Positions 26,502 to 36,079 of a stretch of DNA of 64,000 bases are shown piece by piece. The stretch lies in contig CANQGQ010000003.1 in NCBI GenBank assembly GCA_947623305.1, positions 94,552-158,551 on the forward strand. Direction: 5' to 3'. This DNA is from an uncultured Alistipes sp. (GTDB taxonomy: Bacteria > Bacteroidota > Bacteroidia > Bacteroidales > Rikenellaceae). Position 1 is the first letter of the stretch. Each line of letters opens with the position of its first letter. The translations under genes were made by a program, and so were the position numbers. The notes under the pieces were generated by a model that was given only the letters and a program-made list of their open reading frames with translations, searched no databases and had not been told where the DNA came from.

Positions 26502-27253
26502 CGCTCCTCGTATGCGTTGATGAGCCAATCGTAGCCCTCCTTTTCGAGCCGAAGGGCCAAAGTCTTGTCGCCCGTATGGATGATGCGTCCTTTGTAGAGT
26601 ACATGCACCACGTCGGGCACGATATAATCCAACAACCGTTGATAATGGGTGATGACCACGGTCGCATTCTCAGGCGTGTGGAGCTTCGTAACGCCCGTGG
26701 CGACGATGCGCAGCGCGTCGATGTCCAACCCCGAATCGGTCTCGTCGAGAATGGCCAGTTTCGGGTCGAGCATCGCCATCTGGAAGATCTCGTTCTTCTT
26801 CTTCTCGCCGCCGGAGAATCCCTCGTTGACGGCCCGCGAGGTGAGTTTCGACGACAATTCGACAATGGCGCTCTTTTCGCGCATCAGACGCAGGAACTCG
26901 GCCGCCGTCAACGGTTCTTCGCCTCGGTATTTGCGTTGTTCGTTGACGGCCAACTTCATGAAATTGGCCATCGTAACGCCCGGGATTTCGACCGGGTACT
27001 GGAATCCGAGAAACAACCCCGCGCGGGCCCGATCCTCGATCGACATCGCCAGCAAATCCTTACCGAAAAAGGTCGCCGAACCCTCGGTAACGGTGAATTT
27101 CTCGTTTCCCGCCAACACCGAAGCCAACGTCGACTTGCCGGAGCCGTTGGGGCCCATGATGGCATGCACCTCGCCGGCCCGCACTTCGAGGTCGATGCCC
27201 CGAAGAATCTCCTTGCCGTCGACCGACGCATGCAGATTTTTAACGCTTAACAT
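26498..27253 (-). CDS. sufC: Fe-S cluster assembly ATPase SufC
   Basis: The ABC-type ATPase of the SufBC2D complex; 251 residues. Walker A is GPNGSGKS (34-41), the signature is GFSGGEKKKNEI, and Walker B runs into ILDETDSGLDID, all typical of SufC. The Q-loop region reads FLGFQYPVEIPGV. It lies between sufB and sufD with about 30 nt spacing to sufB. Confidence 0.96.
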   Translation of the reverse strand: MLSVKNLHASVDGKEILRGIDLEVRAGEVHAIMGPNGSGKSTLASVLAGNEKFTVTEGSATFFGKDLLAMSIEDRARAGLFLGFQYPVEIPGVTMANFMKLAVNEQRKYRGEEPLTAAEFLRLMREKSAIVELSSKLTSRAVNEGFSGGEKKKNEIFQMAMLDPKLAILDETDSGLDIDALRIVATGVTKLHTPENATVVITHYQRLLDYIVPDVVHVLYKGRIIHTGDKTLALRLEKEGYDWLINAYEER

Positions 27254-27280
27254 ATAATGGTTACATTTATTTTTCCTATC

Positions 27281-28726
27281 CTATCCGACGCTCCCTTCCA
27301 ACTGAAGCGCCAACAACTTCTGCGCCTCGACTGCGAACTCCATCGGCAGCTTGGCCAACACCTCGCGGGCATATCCGTTGACGATCAGCCCCACGGCATC
27401 TTCGGTCGACAGACCGCGCTGGTTGCAGTAGAAAAGCTGGTCGTCCGATATTTTGGAGGTCGTCGCCTCGTGTTCGACAATGGCCGATCGGTTGCGTACA
27501 TCCAGCTCGGGGAACGTATGGGCCCCACACCGATCGCCGATCAGCAACGAATCGCACTGCGAGAAGTTACGGGCATTTTCGGCCCCTTTCGCCACCCGCA
27601 CCAATCCGCGATAGGCGTTCTGGCTGTATCCGGCCGAAATGCCCTTCGAAACGATGCGACTGCGCGTATCCCGACCGATATGAATCATCTTCGTGCCCGT
27701 ATCGGCCTGCTGCCGGTTGTTGGTCATCGCCACCGAATAGAACTCCCCGACCGACCGGTCGCCAGCCAGAATGCAGCTCGGATATTTCCACGTAATGGCC
27801 GAACCGGTCTCGACCTGCGTCCACGACAGACGGGCGTTTTCCCGACAGATGCCGCGTTTCGTAACGAAATTGTAAACGCCGCCCTTGCCCTCCTTGTCGC
27901 CCGGATACCAGTTCTGCACCGTAGAGTATTTTACCTCGGCATCGCGTTCGACGACGATTTCGACGACAGCGGCATGCAACTGGTTTTCGTCGCGACGCGG
28001 TGCCGTGCATCCTTCCAAATAACTGACATAGGCCCCCTCGTCGGCCACGATGAGCGTACGTTCGAACTGGCCCGTTCCGGCGGCATTGATGCGGAAATAG
28101 GTCGACAATTCCATCGGGCAGCGCACCCCTTTCGGAATGTAACAGAACGATCCGTCGGAAAAGACCGCCGCATTGAGTGCCGCGTAGAAGTTGTCCGTAT
28201 AGGGCACGACACTGCCCAAATACTTCTTCACTAAGTCGGGATGATCGCGCAACGCCTCCGAAATCGAGCAGAAGATGATGCCCTTTTCGGAAAGGGTCTT
28301 TTTGAAAGTGGTTTTCACCGACACGGAATCCATCACGGCATCGACCGCCACGCCGGACAAAGCCAACTGCTCCTCCAACGGAATACCCAACCGGTCGAAC
28401 GTCCGTTTCAATTCGGGGTCGATGTCGTCGATCGACCCGCCTTTTTTCGGCTGTTTGGGCGCAGCGTAATAGATGATGTCCTGAAAGTCGATTGCAGGAA
28501 TATCCAAGTGGGCCCACGTCGGAGGGGGCAATGTCAGCCAATGCCGATAAGCGGCCACTCGACGTTCGGTCATCCAGTCGGGTTCGCCCTTTTTGGCGGA
28601 AATCAGACGCACGACCTCCTCCGACAACCCTTTGCCGATAGTTTCGGTTTCGATGTCGGTCGTGAACCCATATTTATACTCCTGCTCTTGCAGGGTTTCC
28701 AACAACTCTTTTTCGTTTTCTGCCAT
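27281..28726 (-). CDS. sufB: Fe-S cluster assembly protein SufB
   Basis: The main scaffold for nascent Fe-S clusters; 481 residues. Typical stretches include [40 protein letters not shown], and the C-terminal [17 protein letters not shown] followed by [17 protein letters not shown], with conserved Cys, His and Glu positions. The start at 28726 ([12 protein letters not shown]) is the natural one, placed about 20 nt after a good promoter; the open frame upstream to 28840 runs through that promoter and is not coding. Confidence 0.95.
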   Translation of the reverse strand: MAENEKELLETLQEQEYKYGFTTDIETETIGKGLSEEVVRLISAKKGEPDWMTERRVAAYRHWLTLPPPTWAHLDIPAIDFQDIIYYAAPKQPKKGGSIDDIDPELKRTFDRLGIPLEEQLALSGVAVDAVMDSVSVKTTFKKTLSEKGIIFCSISEALRDHPDLVKKYLGSVVPYTDNFYAALNAAVFSDGSFCYIPKGVRCPMELSTYFRINAAGTGQFERTLIVADEGAYVSYLEGCTAPRRDENQLHAAVVEIVVERDAEVKYSTVQNWYPGDKEGKGGVYNFVTKRGICRENARLSWTQVETGSAITWKYPSCILAGDRSVGEFYSVAMTNNRQQADTGTKMIHIGRDTRSRIVSKGISAGYSQNAYRGLVRVAKGAENARNFSQCDSLLIGDRCGAHTFPELDVRNRSAIVEHEATTSKISDDQLFYCNQRGLSTEDAVGLIVNGYAREVLAKLPMEFAVEAQKLLALQLEGSVG

Positions 28727-28745
28727 TTCCAGCAAAATAATCGTA

Positions 28746-28753
28746 CAAAGATA
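28746..28753 (-). promoter_or_regulatory. suf operon promoter (-7 box)
   Basis: TATCTTTG on the minus strand (28753-28746), about 20 nt before the sufB start. A TTTG lies about 22 nt upstream. No IscR- or Fur-like operator is obvious. Confidence 0.6.
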
Positions 28754-28881
28754 TGAAAAGCCGAGAGCAAAAAAGCAAACTTGTTTGCATTTTTTGCCGA
28801 GGCGCCGTATCTTCGACGCAGTCAAAGATACGAATTTCAATCAATAATTTCGCCAGATCGGGCTTTTAGCATCCGTACTAA

Positions 28882-28916
28882 TAAAAACGGCGAACCCGTC
28901 GATGAGTTCGCCGTTT
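28882..28916 (-). terminator. Intrinsic terminator downstream of GH28
   Basis: Stem AAACGGCGAAC/GTTCGCCGTTT (28885-28895 with 28906-28916), 10-nt loop, then TTTTTATTA on the minus strand. It separates the pectin locus from the suf operon. Confidence 0.8.
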
Positions 28917-28943
28917 CGAGTCCGAATGAACGGTTTGCCTTCC

Positions 28944-30635
28944 TTATTTGCCGATCTTCACGGCCGAAGCAGCCCCCTTCGACAGCTGGGCATTTTCGGG
29001 CGTAATCTGTGCCGAAATCACCTGCACGTCGCGATTGCGGCTGCCGGTAACGGTCATCGCACACTCCATTCCTTCGGGGCAAGAGAAATTCTCCACCGTC
29101 AAATCTTTCACGTTGTTAATCATCAACGCCGGCCCGTTCTCGGGAATCACCGTTACGTCGGTCAACCGAACCGCCGTCGATTCGTTGATCTGCGCGCCCG
29201 TTTGCGCATAAATGCTGGCGTTGTCGACCGTTACGCGCTCGACATTCATCTCGGGCAGGCCGTTGAAATACATCGCACGGCGGGCGCCGCGGCACCAAAC
29301 GTTACTGATATGAATATCGCGGAACGCAGGTGTCGTCTCGTCGACAGGTTTCGGCGCCAGATCGGTGGGTTCGGCATTCTCGCCAGCCGCAAAGGCCTCC
29401 GAAGCGGATTTGCCGCCATAGAACAAGTCGAACAACAACGCCTCTTGCGCGATATTGCACATAGCGATGTTGTCGATGTAAATATTCTCTACAACGCCGC
29501 CGCGGCCGCGCGTCGATTTGAAACGCAGACCGACATCCGTACCGGAAAAGATGCAATTCGTTACATTGACATTTTTGACGCCGCCCGACATCTCGCTGCC
29601 AACCACGAAACCGCCATGCCCGTGGAACACGATGCAATCGTCGACCAGAATGTTCTCGCACGGAATGCCGCGATCCCGACCGGCCTTGTCCTTGCCGCTC
29701 TTGATGCAGATGCCATCATCGCCCACATCGAAACTCGAACCGGTTACGATAACATTCTTGCACGACTCGATGTCGATTCCGTCGCCGTTCTGCGCATAAT
29801 CGGGGCAGCGTACCGTAATATCCTTAACGATCAAGTTCGTACACATGGCAGGATGGATGTTCCAGCAAGGCGAATTCTGGAACGTTACGCCCTCCAGCAG
29901 CACATTTTCGCAATGATGGATGGCGACCATCACCGGACGAAGGAAGTCGCGCATCTTTTCGAAATCCTCCTTGGTCTTGGCCCACGTCGAGACATTCTGA
30001 TCGGAACCGCTCGTCGCACCGATCTTGAAGCTCTCCGACGGATACCACGTTTTGCCATTTTCGGAGACGATACCGCCGCGTTTGAGCAGATTGTTCCACT
30101 CGCGCTCGGTCAATTTGTCCTTCTTCACGGCACGCCAAGCAGCGCCGTTGCCGTCGATAACGCCTTTTCCCGTAATGGCGACATCCTTCGCACCGATTGC
30201 CGACAGCGGCGACTGGCAACGCCATGTATTCAACCCTTCGAACGTGATTTGCGTCAACGGATAGAGCGATTTATCGTCGCTGAATAAGATCAGCGCGCTC
30301 TGTTCGAGATGCAGTTCGATGTGGTCTTTCAGCACGATCGGGCCCGTGTACCACACGCCGGCCGGCACGATGACACGACCGCCACCCTTTTCGACGAGTG
30401 CGTCGATTGCTTCGGCGAATGCCTGGGTGCAAAGCGTATAGCCATCGGGCACCGCACCGTAATCCGTGATGCAGACACTGTGATCGGGAATGGCCGGACG
30501 AGGCACGACTGGCATGTCGAAAGGAAGATTTTTCGACGCCACGACGTCGGAAGCATCCGTTGTCTTACAACAGCAGGCAGACAACGCAAGGGTGGCAGAA
30601 GCGGCCAACCCAATAGAAATAAATTTCAGATTCAT
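28944..30635 (-). CDS. GH28 polygalacturonase-like lipoprotein
   Basis: Hydrolyses alpha-linked galacturonic acid in pectin. The 563 residues start with a lipoprotein signal (LALSAC at about residue 20). The parallel beta-helix opens with ITDYGAVPDGYTLCTQAFAEAI. The GH28 signature residues are present: NGDGID (about 282-287), GDDG (about 303), a HGHGG motif, and RFKSTRGRGG. The insertion around residues 185-220 (WYPSESFKIGATSG) is as seen in rhamnogalacturonan/xylogalacturonan-type GH28 enzymes, so homogalacturonan is not certain as substrate. It has its own promoter right after the susCD terminator. Confidence 0.88.
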   Translation of the reverse strand: MNLKFISIGLAASATLALSACCCKTTDASDVVASKNLPFDMPVVPRPAIPDHSVCITDYGAVPDGYTLCTQAFAEAIDALVEKGGGRVIVPAGVWYTGPIVLKDHIELHLEQSALILFSDDKSLYPLTQITFEGLNTWRCQSPLSAIGAKDVAITGKGVIDGNGAAWRAVKKDKLTEREWNNLLKRGGIVSENGKTWYPSESFKIGATSGSDQNVSTWAKTKEDFEKMRDFLRPVMVAIHHCENVLLEGVTFQNSPCWNIHPAMCTNLIVKDITVRCPDYAQNGDGIDIESCKNVIVTGSSFDVGDDGICIKSGKDKAGRDRGIPCENILVDDCIVFHGHGGFVVGSEMSGGVKNVNVTNCIFSGTDVGLRFKSTRGRGGVVENIYIDNIAMCNIAQEALLFDLFYGGKSASEAFAAGENAEPTDLAPKPVDETTPAFRDIHISNVWCRGARRAMYFNGLPEMNVERVTVDNASIYAQTGAQINESTAVRLTDVTVIPENGPALMINNVKDLTVENFSCPEGMECAMTVTGSRNRDVQVISAQITPENAQLSKGAASAVKIGK

Positions 30636-30669
30636 GGTCAGTTAGGATGATTCAACTTGTTATGTAATA

Positions 30670-30712
30670 CAAATATAAAAAAAAGAGCGGAAACGACCAA
30701 GCGTTTCCGTTC
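30670..30712 (-). promoter_or_regulatory. Overlapping susCD terminator and GH28 promoter
   Basis: Hairpin 30685-30695/30702-30712 (core GCGGAAACG/CGTTTCCGT) followed by eight T residues (30684-30677) ends the susCD transcript. The same DNA carries TTGG (30700-30697, in the hairpin loop), 19 nt, TATATTTG (30677-30670), a near-perfect promoter for the GH28 gene. Confidence 0.7.
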
Positions 30713-30776
30713 TTTCCTGTTCAAGGATTTTCAGACAGCGACTCTATTGTAAAGCACCTGTCCGGAGAGGGGTCAA

Positions 30777-32585
30777 TCAATAGCCCGGGTTCTGATCGGC
30801 ATCGGTCAACGACTTGTTTGCGTCGATGGCAGCCTGCGGGATCGGCCACAGCAAACGTTCTCCGATGGCGTTGGCAGCATTGCCACGCAACTGCGGGTTC
30901 CACAGATCGTTATACTGGATGAGTTTGCCCGTACGACGTAGGTCGATGTTGCGGTAACCGTTACCGAACATTTCGCAAGCCGATTCCTTCAGAATCCAGT
31001 CGATCATGTCGGGCGATGCAAGACCGTCGATTTTCACATCAGCCAAGGTAATTTTGGCCAAACCGGCACGCTCACGCACGGTATTCAGCAGATCAGTCGC
31101 CTTGGCATCGTTACCGGACTTGTGGTAAGCCTCGGCAGCTACGAAGAACATCTCGGGCAGCGTGAGAATATGCAAATCGCGGTGGCTGCGGCCAGCATTG
31201 TAGTCGCGATGCACGCAGTCGTCGAACTTGCGGCAAGGTGCATTCGAATACGACAAGAGAACAGCTTCGGTTTCGTAATCATATGAAGTTTCTTGGTATT
31301 TCTTATCGAATGCCTCGGCATTGTAGGTCGTCTGGGCCATCGGGATGATCATCGCATGTTCGCGATGCGCCTTGTCGGCATCGATCCAAGCCTGCACGTC
31401 GGCATCGGTCTCGTACCATGCAGGATAATAAATCGCTACATAGGGTGCCGATCCATCGTAGTAGCCGAAATAGTTCGCACAGCCTTTCGAGCTTATATCC
31501 TTGATATTCGGTTTTGCATAATTCCCTGTCTTCTCATCCCACGGATTATTTACCAAGTGCATCTCTTTCATGAACGTCGCATCGTAACGCAGGTCGCCCT
31601 TCTCGAAATACTTAATGGCATGGAGAGTCGGGATATAGGCCGAATCGCCGTTTTTCATACCGTCTTCTTCACCGCCGTAGTAGTTCGAGAAATAGCTCGT
31701 CCAGCGGTTACCGCTCGTTTCGCTCGATGTAGCATCAAGGTCATATTCGACGTCCCAGATGAACTCGGCATCGTCATCGCCCGAATAGTCGGCAGCCCAC
31801 AAATTGGCGAAAGGCGTGGTCAATTGACGTCCGGCAATCACTTGATCGGCCATAGCCGCTGCTTTGGCGAAATAGTCGGGTTGGTTCAAGTCCCATGCAG
31901 CCGACAGATAGGTTTTCGCCAAGATGGCTTTGGCAGCTTCCATACTGATCTGACCGCCGCCATTCGTTGCAGTCGAAGCGACCAACGCGTTGTTCGCCAC
32001 GATTCGCTCCAGCTCCGTGATGATGTAGCTGTAAACATCGGCAGCCGTAGCTCGGGGATAACCCGAGATGGCCGAAGCCGCATATTCCGTTACGAGAGGC
32101 ACACCACCGAATTTGTTGACCAACAGATAGTAGTAGTAGCAAGCTACGGTGTGGCACTCGTCGATCATGCGTGCCTTGTCCGCTTCGGAGCAAGCCGAAG
32201 CCGGCACATCGGGTGCATAGTAATCAATCGTGTAGCACTTGCGGATCGCATCGTAGGCGTTCGTGTAGAACTCCTTCGGCACACCGCTCTCGGGGCCGAT
32301 GTTCTGCCAACGGTGCATCGCCTCGTCGCAGTTCTTACGACCGTCCATGTAGAGGTCGGTACCCGCACGGAAGTAGGCATTCACATTCGATGCGTTGAAC
32401 ATCTTGTTGCTTCCGCGTGTTCCCAGCGTCGAATAAACATCGTCGACGATCGTCGGAAAACCGTCTTTACTCGTAAAGTAGTCCTTGTCGGTAACAGCGC
32501 TCTTGTTTTCCGGCGTCAGAAAATCCTCGCAACCGGTCAACGCGAACGTACCGGCCAACGCGGCTATATACAATAACTTTTTCAT
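30777..32585 (-). CDS. SusD/RagB-family nutrient-binding lipoprotein
   Basis: The surface lipoprotein lid of the SusCD glycan importer; 602 residues. The signal is MKKLLYIAALAGTFALTGC with the lipid-attachment Cys, followed by the typical EDFLTPENKSAVTDKDYF. TPR-like helical segments follow and the C-terminal RagB part ends with FGNGYRNIDLRRTGKLIQYN and LWPIPQAAIDANKSLTDADQ. The gene lies 20 nt after susC. Given the enzymes around it, pectic oligosaccharides are the likely ligand (inference). Confidence 0.94.
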   Translation of the reverse strand: MKKLLYIAALAGTFALTGCEDFLTPENKSAVTDKDYFTSKDGFPTIVDDVYSTLGTRGSNKMFNASNVNAYFRAGTDLYMDGRKNCDEAMHRWQNIGPESGVPKEFYTNAYDAIRKCYTIDYYAPDVPASACSEADKARMIDECHTVACYYYYLLVNKFGGVPLVTEYAASAISGYPRATAADVYSYIITELERIVANNALVASTATNGGGQISMEAAKAILAKTYLSAAWDLNQPDYFAKAAAMADQVIAGRQLTTPFANLWAADYSGDDDAEFIWDVEYDLDATSSETSGNRWTSYFSNYYGGEEDGMKNGDSAYIPTLHAIKYFEKGDLRYDATFMKEMHLVNNPWDEKTGNYAKPNIKDISSKGCANYFGYYDGSAPYVAIYYPAWYETDADVQAWIDADKAHREHAMIIPMAQTTYNAEAFDKKYQETSYDYETEAVLLSYSNAPCRKFDDCVHRDYNAGRSHRDLHILTLPEMFFVAAEAYHKSGNDAKATDLLNTVRERAGLAKITLADVKIDGLASPDMIDWILKESACEMFGNGYRNIDLRRTGKLIQYNDLWNPQLRGNAANAIGERLLWPIPQAAIDANKSLTDADQNPGY

Positions 32586-32604
32586 TTGTCGTAACATTTT
32601 TTGA

Positions 32605-35600
32605 TTAGAACTTCAGGTTGGCACCGAACTGATAGGTTACCGAAGCCGGACCGCCGTTGACCAGCGTAGCGCTCGCCCATTCGGGATCGAAGCCCTCGTA
32701 GTCGGTCCAGCAGAACGGATTGACGATATTCACATAGATACGGAGGCTCTTGACGTGGATCTTCTGCATCCATGCTTTCGGGAAGGTGTAGCCCAGCGTG
32801 ATATTCTTCACCTTCACGAACGAGGTATCTTGATACCGCCAGCCCTCGCCAACGGCCTTGCCTTTATTGCTGTACCAACCGCCGCCCGAAGTATCGGAAT
32901 TATTCGGATAGGGATAAGCACCCGGTTTTGCCGTTTCGAGCGTTACCACATCGCCCGTTGCGTGGTCAATAACTGGCGTGCCGGCGGGGATATAGTAATC
33001 GTAAGGCATCTTCGCCGTACCACGATCGCTGGTGCTCAAGAACGTCTCGTGGAAATAGGAACGCGACCACTGGCCCTGCTTGGTGTAGATCGTGAACGAG
33101 AAGTCGAACCCTTTGAAGTACATCGACGAGCTGATCGAACCGGTCCACTTCGGGTCGGTGCATCCGTAAATCTGCTTGTCGTCGTCGGTGATCTTGCCGT
33201 CGTTGTTCCAGTCGTGGACACCCATCGTACCCTCGTAAAGACCGAATTTCTCGAACGCCTCTTTCAGCGTATAGTGAACGTCGCCGTCCTTGGTGTGCAT
33301 CGTAACACCGTCGTTCGTAACGACATCGGTGTGCTTGTAGTCGCGCAGCACGTTCAACCGTTCGCCGAGGAACCAGTTCTTCGATACGTCGTCGCCGTTA
33401 GGCAGCTCCTTGATCTTGCTCCAGTTGCGAGCGAAATTCACGTTCAAATCCCACGTGAAGTTCTTCGAACGGATCACACCGAACTGCAAGCCCAATTCGA
33501 TACCGGCATTGCGCACGGCACCGATGTTGGTCGTAATTTTCGATTCACCGGTTTCGAGCGGCACGGTAGCGTCCATAATCTGGCCGTCGGAGAGACGACG
33601 ATAGACATCGGCCGTCAGGTTGATGCGGCTGTTGAATGCCGAGAAGTCGACACCGAAATCGAACTCTTTCACTTTCTCCCAAACCAGACCCAGGTCGATC
33701 AGACCATTCGGATAGTAGCCTTGAACCTCATCGCCACCGATAATCGCATAACTCGGGCCGGAAGCGGAAGAAGCCGTAACATAGTTGTCGACATTGTTAT
33801 TACCAGTAACACCGTACGACAGACGGAATTTCAGGTTGTCGAGCCAATCGGTATTCTTCATGAAGTTCTCTTCGGACATGCGCCAAGCTACAGCGGCCGA
33901 CGGGAAGACACCCCAACGATTATCTTTGGCGAAACGCGACGAACCGTCGGCACGCAACGTGGCGGTAACCATGTATTTGCCTTTGTAGGAGTAGTTCGCA
34001 CGAGCTGCGACCGAAACCATCGAAGCTTCGGTGAACGACGAACCGATCTCTTTGTCGCCGGCAGCTTTGCCCAACGAATGATAAGTCAGTTTATCGTCTG
34101 AAATATCTTTGCCGGCAGCCGTATATTCCTCTTTCTGGGTCTGCCACATCGAGAAAAGGCCCATGGCATTGAACGAGTGGTCTCCCCAGGTCTTGTTGTA
34201 GTCGATCTGGTTGTCCCACGTCCAGTCCAGACGGTCGGTGTTGACGGTCTTGGCATAGGTGTGCTTCTGTTTCAGATAGTAAGCCGACGAAAGCGGATTG
34301 CCTGCAACGTCTTTCTTGTTGTCGGGGTTGCCGGTACCGAAGTAGATACCCTGGCGGCCGTGATAGAAGTTGGGCGACAGCGTGGTCGTAAACTTCAGCC
34401 CGTCGTACAGCTTGAAACGCAGATACATGTTGCCGAATACGTGGAACTTGCGCGTCTCGTTCACGTAAGCGTTCGGCAGCGAGAAATCGACCAGCGGGTT
34501 GTAAGTCGACGTAAAACTGTTCTTGTACTTACCCGGCACCGAAATGAGATTGCCCTCTTCGTCATACGGCTGCAAAATCGGTGAGAATACGAATGCGTTG
34601 TGATAAGGCGAATAACCGCTCGAGTCATCGGTCATGAAATCGTTCTGGTTGGCATAAGCCAGGTTGACCGCCATACCGCCCTCGACTACTTTCGAGAATT
34701 TCGAATCGAAAGCACCCTTAAGGTTGATACGCTCGTAGTCATTCTTGATGAAGACGTTTTCCTCCGACTGGTAACCCATACCGAGGCGATAGCTGGTCGT
34801 CTCGGTCGCACCATTGGCACTGACGAAATGGTTCTGCTGGGCTGCAGTGCGCAGTACCTGTTTGCTCCAGTCGTAGGTATCGTTGTTCATGAAACGCTGG
34901 AAAAGCAACGTCTCTTTGTGCGATGCGGCTTTCGATCCGTCCGGTTTTTGAGAACCGAAAGCTGTCAACTGATTGGCATCCTTAATAATGAAATGCGGAT
35001 GCCCCTCGGCATCGACACCGGCCTTTTTGGAGCCATCGTATTTCTTTCCGTCCAACTCCGTGTAACGCTGGAAACGATAGTCCATCCACTCTTCCGTGTC
35101 CATCAACTCGGGGAAACGGGCGACTTTCTTGATGCCGTAGTAACCGTCATACGACACGGAGAACTGCTGCGCCTTGCCGCTGACGCCTTTGGCGCCTTTC
35201 GTGGTGATCATGATGACACCGGCTGAAGCACGCGAACCGTAGATGGCGGTCGACGAAGCATCTTTCAATACATCGACCCGCTCGATGTCCTCGGGGTTCA
35301 ACATATCCATCGAGGTGAAAACGACCCCGTCGATCACATACAACGGCGATGCCTGTTTGTTGATGGACGCCTGGCCGCGAATCTGGATGTTGTAACCGCC
35401 ATTGGCACGGCTGTTCGACTGGGTGATGCTCACGCCCGGAACGGAACCCTGCAAGGCATCCTCCAGACGCAATGTACCGCGGGCAGCGATGTCCTCGGCG
35501 CTGACCGAGCTGACCGAACCCGTAACGTCGCTCTTCTTCATCGTACCGTAACCGACGACAACGACATCTTCGAGCGCAAGCGCGTCCTCTTTCATCACGA

Positions 35601-35880
35601 TGTCGATCTGCGTACGTCCGTTGACCGGAATGCTCTGCGTCGCATAACCGATGAACGACACGGTCAATACGGCCTTCTTCGCGTCCGGAACATTCAACTG
35701 GAACCGTCCGTCCACATCCGAAGTTACACCGAGGGTGGTACCGTCGACGGTTACGGACGCGCCGATAACCGGCTGTCCCTGAGCGTCTTTAATCCCCCCC
35801 CCGACAATCTGGGCCGTAGCCGCTTGCGCGAGGCCCATGCCCAGAATCAACATCAAGGCAAACTTTGTAAAGTGTTTCAT
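32605..35880 (-). CDS. SusC/RagA-family TonB-dependent transporter
   Basis: The outer-membrane importer of 1091 residues. The signal peptide (ending GLAQAATAQ) is followed by a carboxypeptidase-like N-terminal domain (IKDAQGQPVIGASVTVDGT), the TonB-box-like DVVVVGYGTMKKSDVTGS, the plug (LRLEDALQGSVPGVSITQSN, then INKQASPLYVIDGV) and the 22-strand barrel ending VTYQFGANLKF. All are hallmarks of SusC/RagA. No STN domain precedes it, so signalling through an anti-sigma factor is unlikely. Promoter at 35943-35950. Confidence 0.95.
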   Translation of the reverse strand: MKHFTKFALMLILGMGLAQAATAQIVGGGIKDAQGQPVIGASVTVDGTTLGVTSDVDGRFQLNVPDAKKAVLTVSFIGYATQSIPVNGRTQIDIVMKEDALALEDVVVVGYGTMKKSDVTGSVSSVSAEDIAARGTLRLEDALQGSVPGVSITQSNSRANGGYNIQIRGQASINKQASPLYVIDGVVFTSMDMLNPEDIERVDVLKDASSTAIYGSRASAGVIMITTKGAKGVSGKAQQFSVSYDGYYGIKKVARFPELMDTEEWMDYRFQRYTELDGKKYDGSKKAGVDAEGHPHFIIKDANQLTAFGSQKPDGSKAASHKETLLFQRFMNNDTYDWSKQVLRTAAQQNHFVSANGATETTSYRLGMGYQSEENVFIKNDYERINLKGAFDSKFSKVVEGGMAVNLAYANQNDFMTDDSSGYSPYHNAFVFSPILQPYDEEGNLISVPGKYKNSFTSTYNPLVDFSLPNAYVNETRKFHVFGNMYLRFKLYDGLKFTTTLSPNFYHGRQGIYFGTGNPDNKKDVAGNPLSSAYYLKQKHTYAKTVNTDRLDWTWDNQIDYNKTWGDHSFNAMGLFSMWQTQKEEYTAAGKDISDDKLTYHSLGKAAGDKEIGSSFTEASMVSVAARANYSYKGKYMVTATLRADGSSRFAKDNRWGVFPSAAVAWRMSEENFMKNTDWLDNLKFRLSYGVTGNNNVDNYVTASSASGPSYAIIGGDEVQGYYPNGLIDLGLVWEKVKEFDFGVDFSAFNSRINLTADVYRRLSDGQIMDATVPLETGESKITTNIGAVRNAGIELGLQFGVIRSKNFTWDLNVNFARNWSKIKELPNGDDVSKNWFLGERLNVLRDYKHTDVVTNDGVTMHTKDGDVHYTLKEAFEKFGLYEGTMGVHDWNNDGKITDDDKQIYGCTDPKWTGSISSSMYFKGFDFSFTIYTKQGQWSRSYFHETFLSTSDRGTAKMPYDYYIPAGTPVIDHATGDVVTLETAKPGAYPYPNNSDTSGGGWYSNKGKAVGEGWRYQDTSFVKVKNITLGYTFPKAWMQKIHVKSLRIYVNIVNPFCWTDYEGFDPEWASATLVNGGPASVTYQFGANLKF

Positions 35881-35942
35881 AAAGGTTAGTTTGGTATTAA
35901 ACATAATACATCCTTGCGGAATACCCCCACAAAATGTGTAGA

Positions 35943-35950
35943 CAAAATTA
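35943..35950 (-). promoter_or_regulatory. susCD promoter (-7 box)
   Basis: TAATTTTG on the minus strand, within an AT-rich stretch, about 63 nt before the susC ATG. The -33 element is weak (TTGC at 17 nt), which suggests that an activator is needed. Confidence 0.5.
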
Positions 35951-36014
35951 TAAAAAAATTTCTATTTGCAATGAGGTTCTTTCCACTTTTTTCGTCCGAT
36001 ATTACCATCCCATA

Positions 36015-36055
36015 ATAAAAAGCGGAACGGAGCGAATGCTAAATCGCTCCGTCCG
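36015..36055 (-). terminator. Intrinsic terminator downstream of the GH105 gene
   Basis: ACGGAGCGA (36027-36035) pairs with TCGCTCCGT (36044-36052), extended by CGG/CCG, and is followed on the minus strand by TTTTTATTAT. It insulates susC from the upstream enzyme genes. Confidence 0.75.
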
Positions 36056-36079
36056 TATGCAGACAAACGGTTTCCGTCC

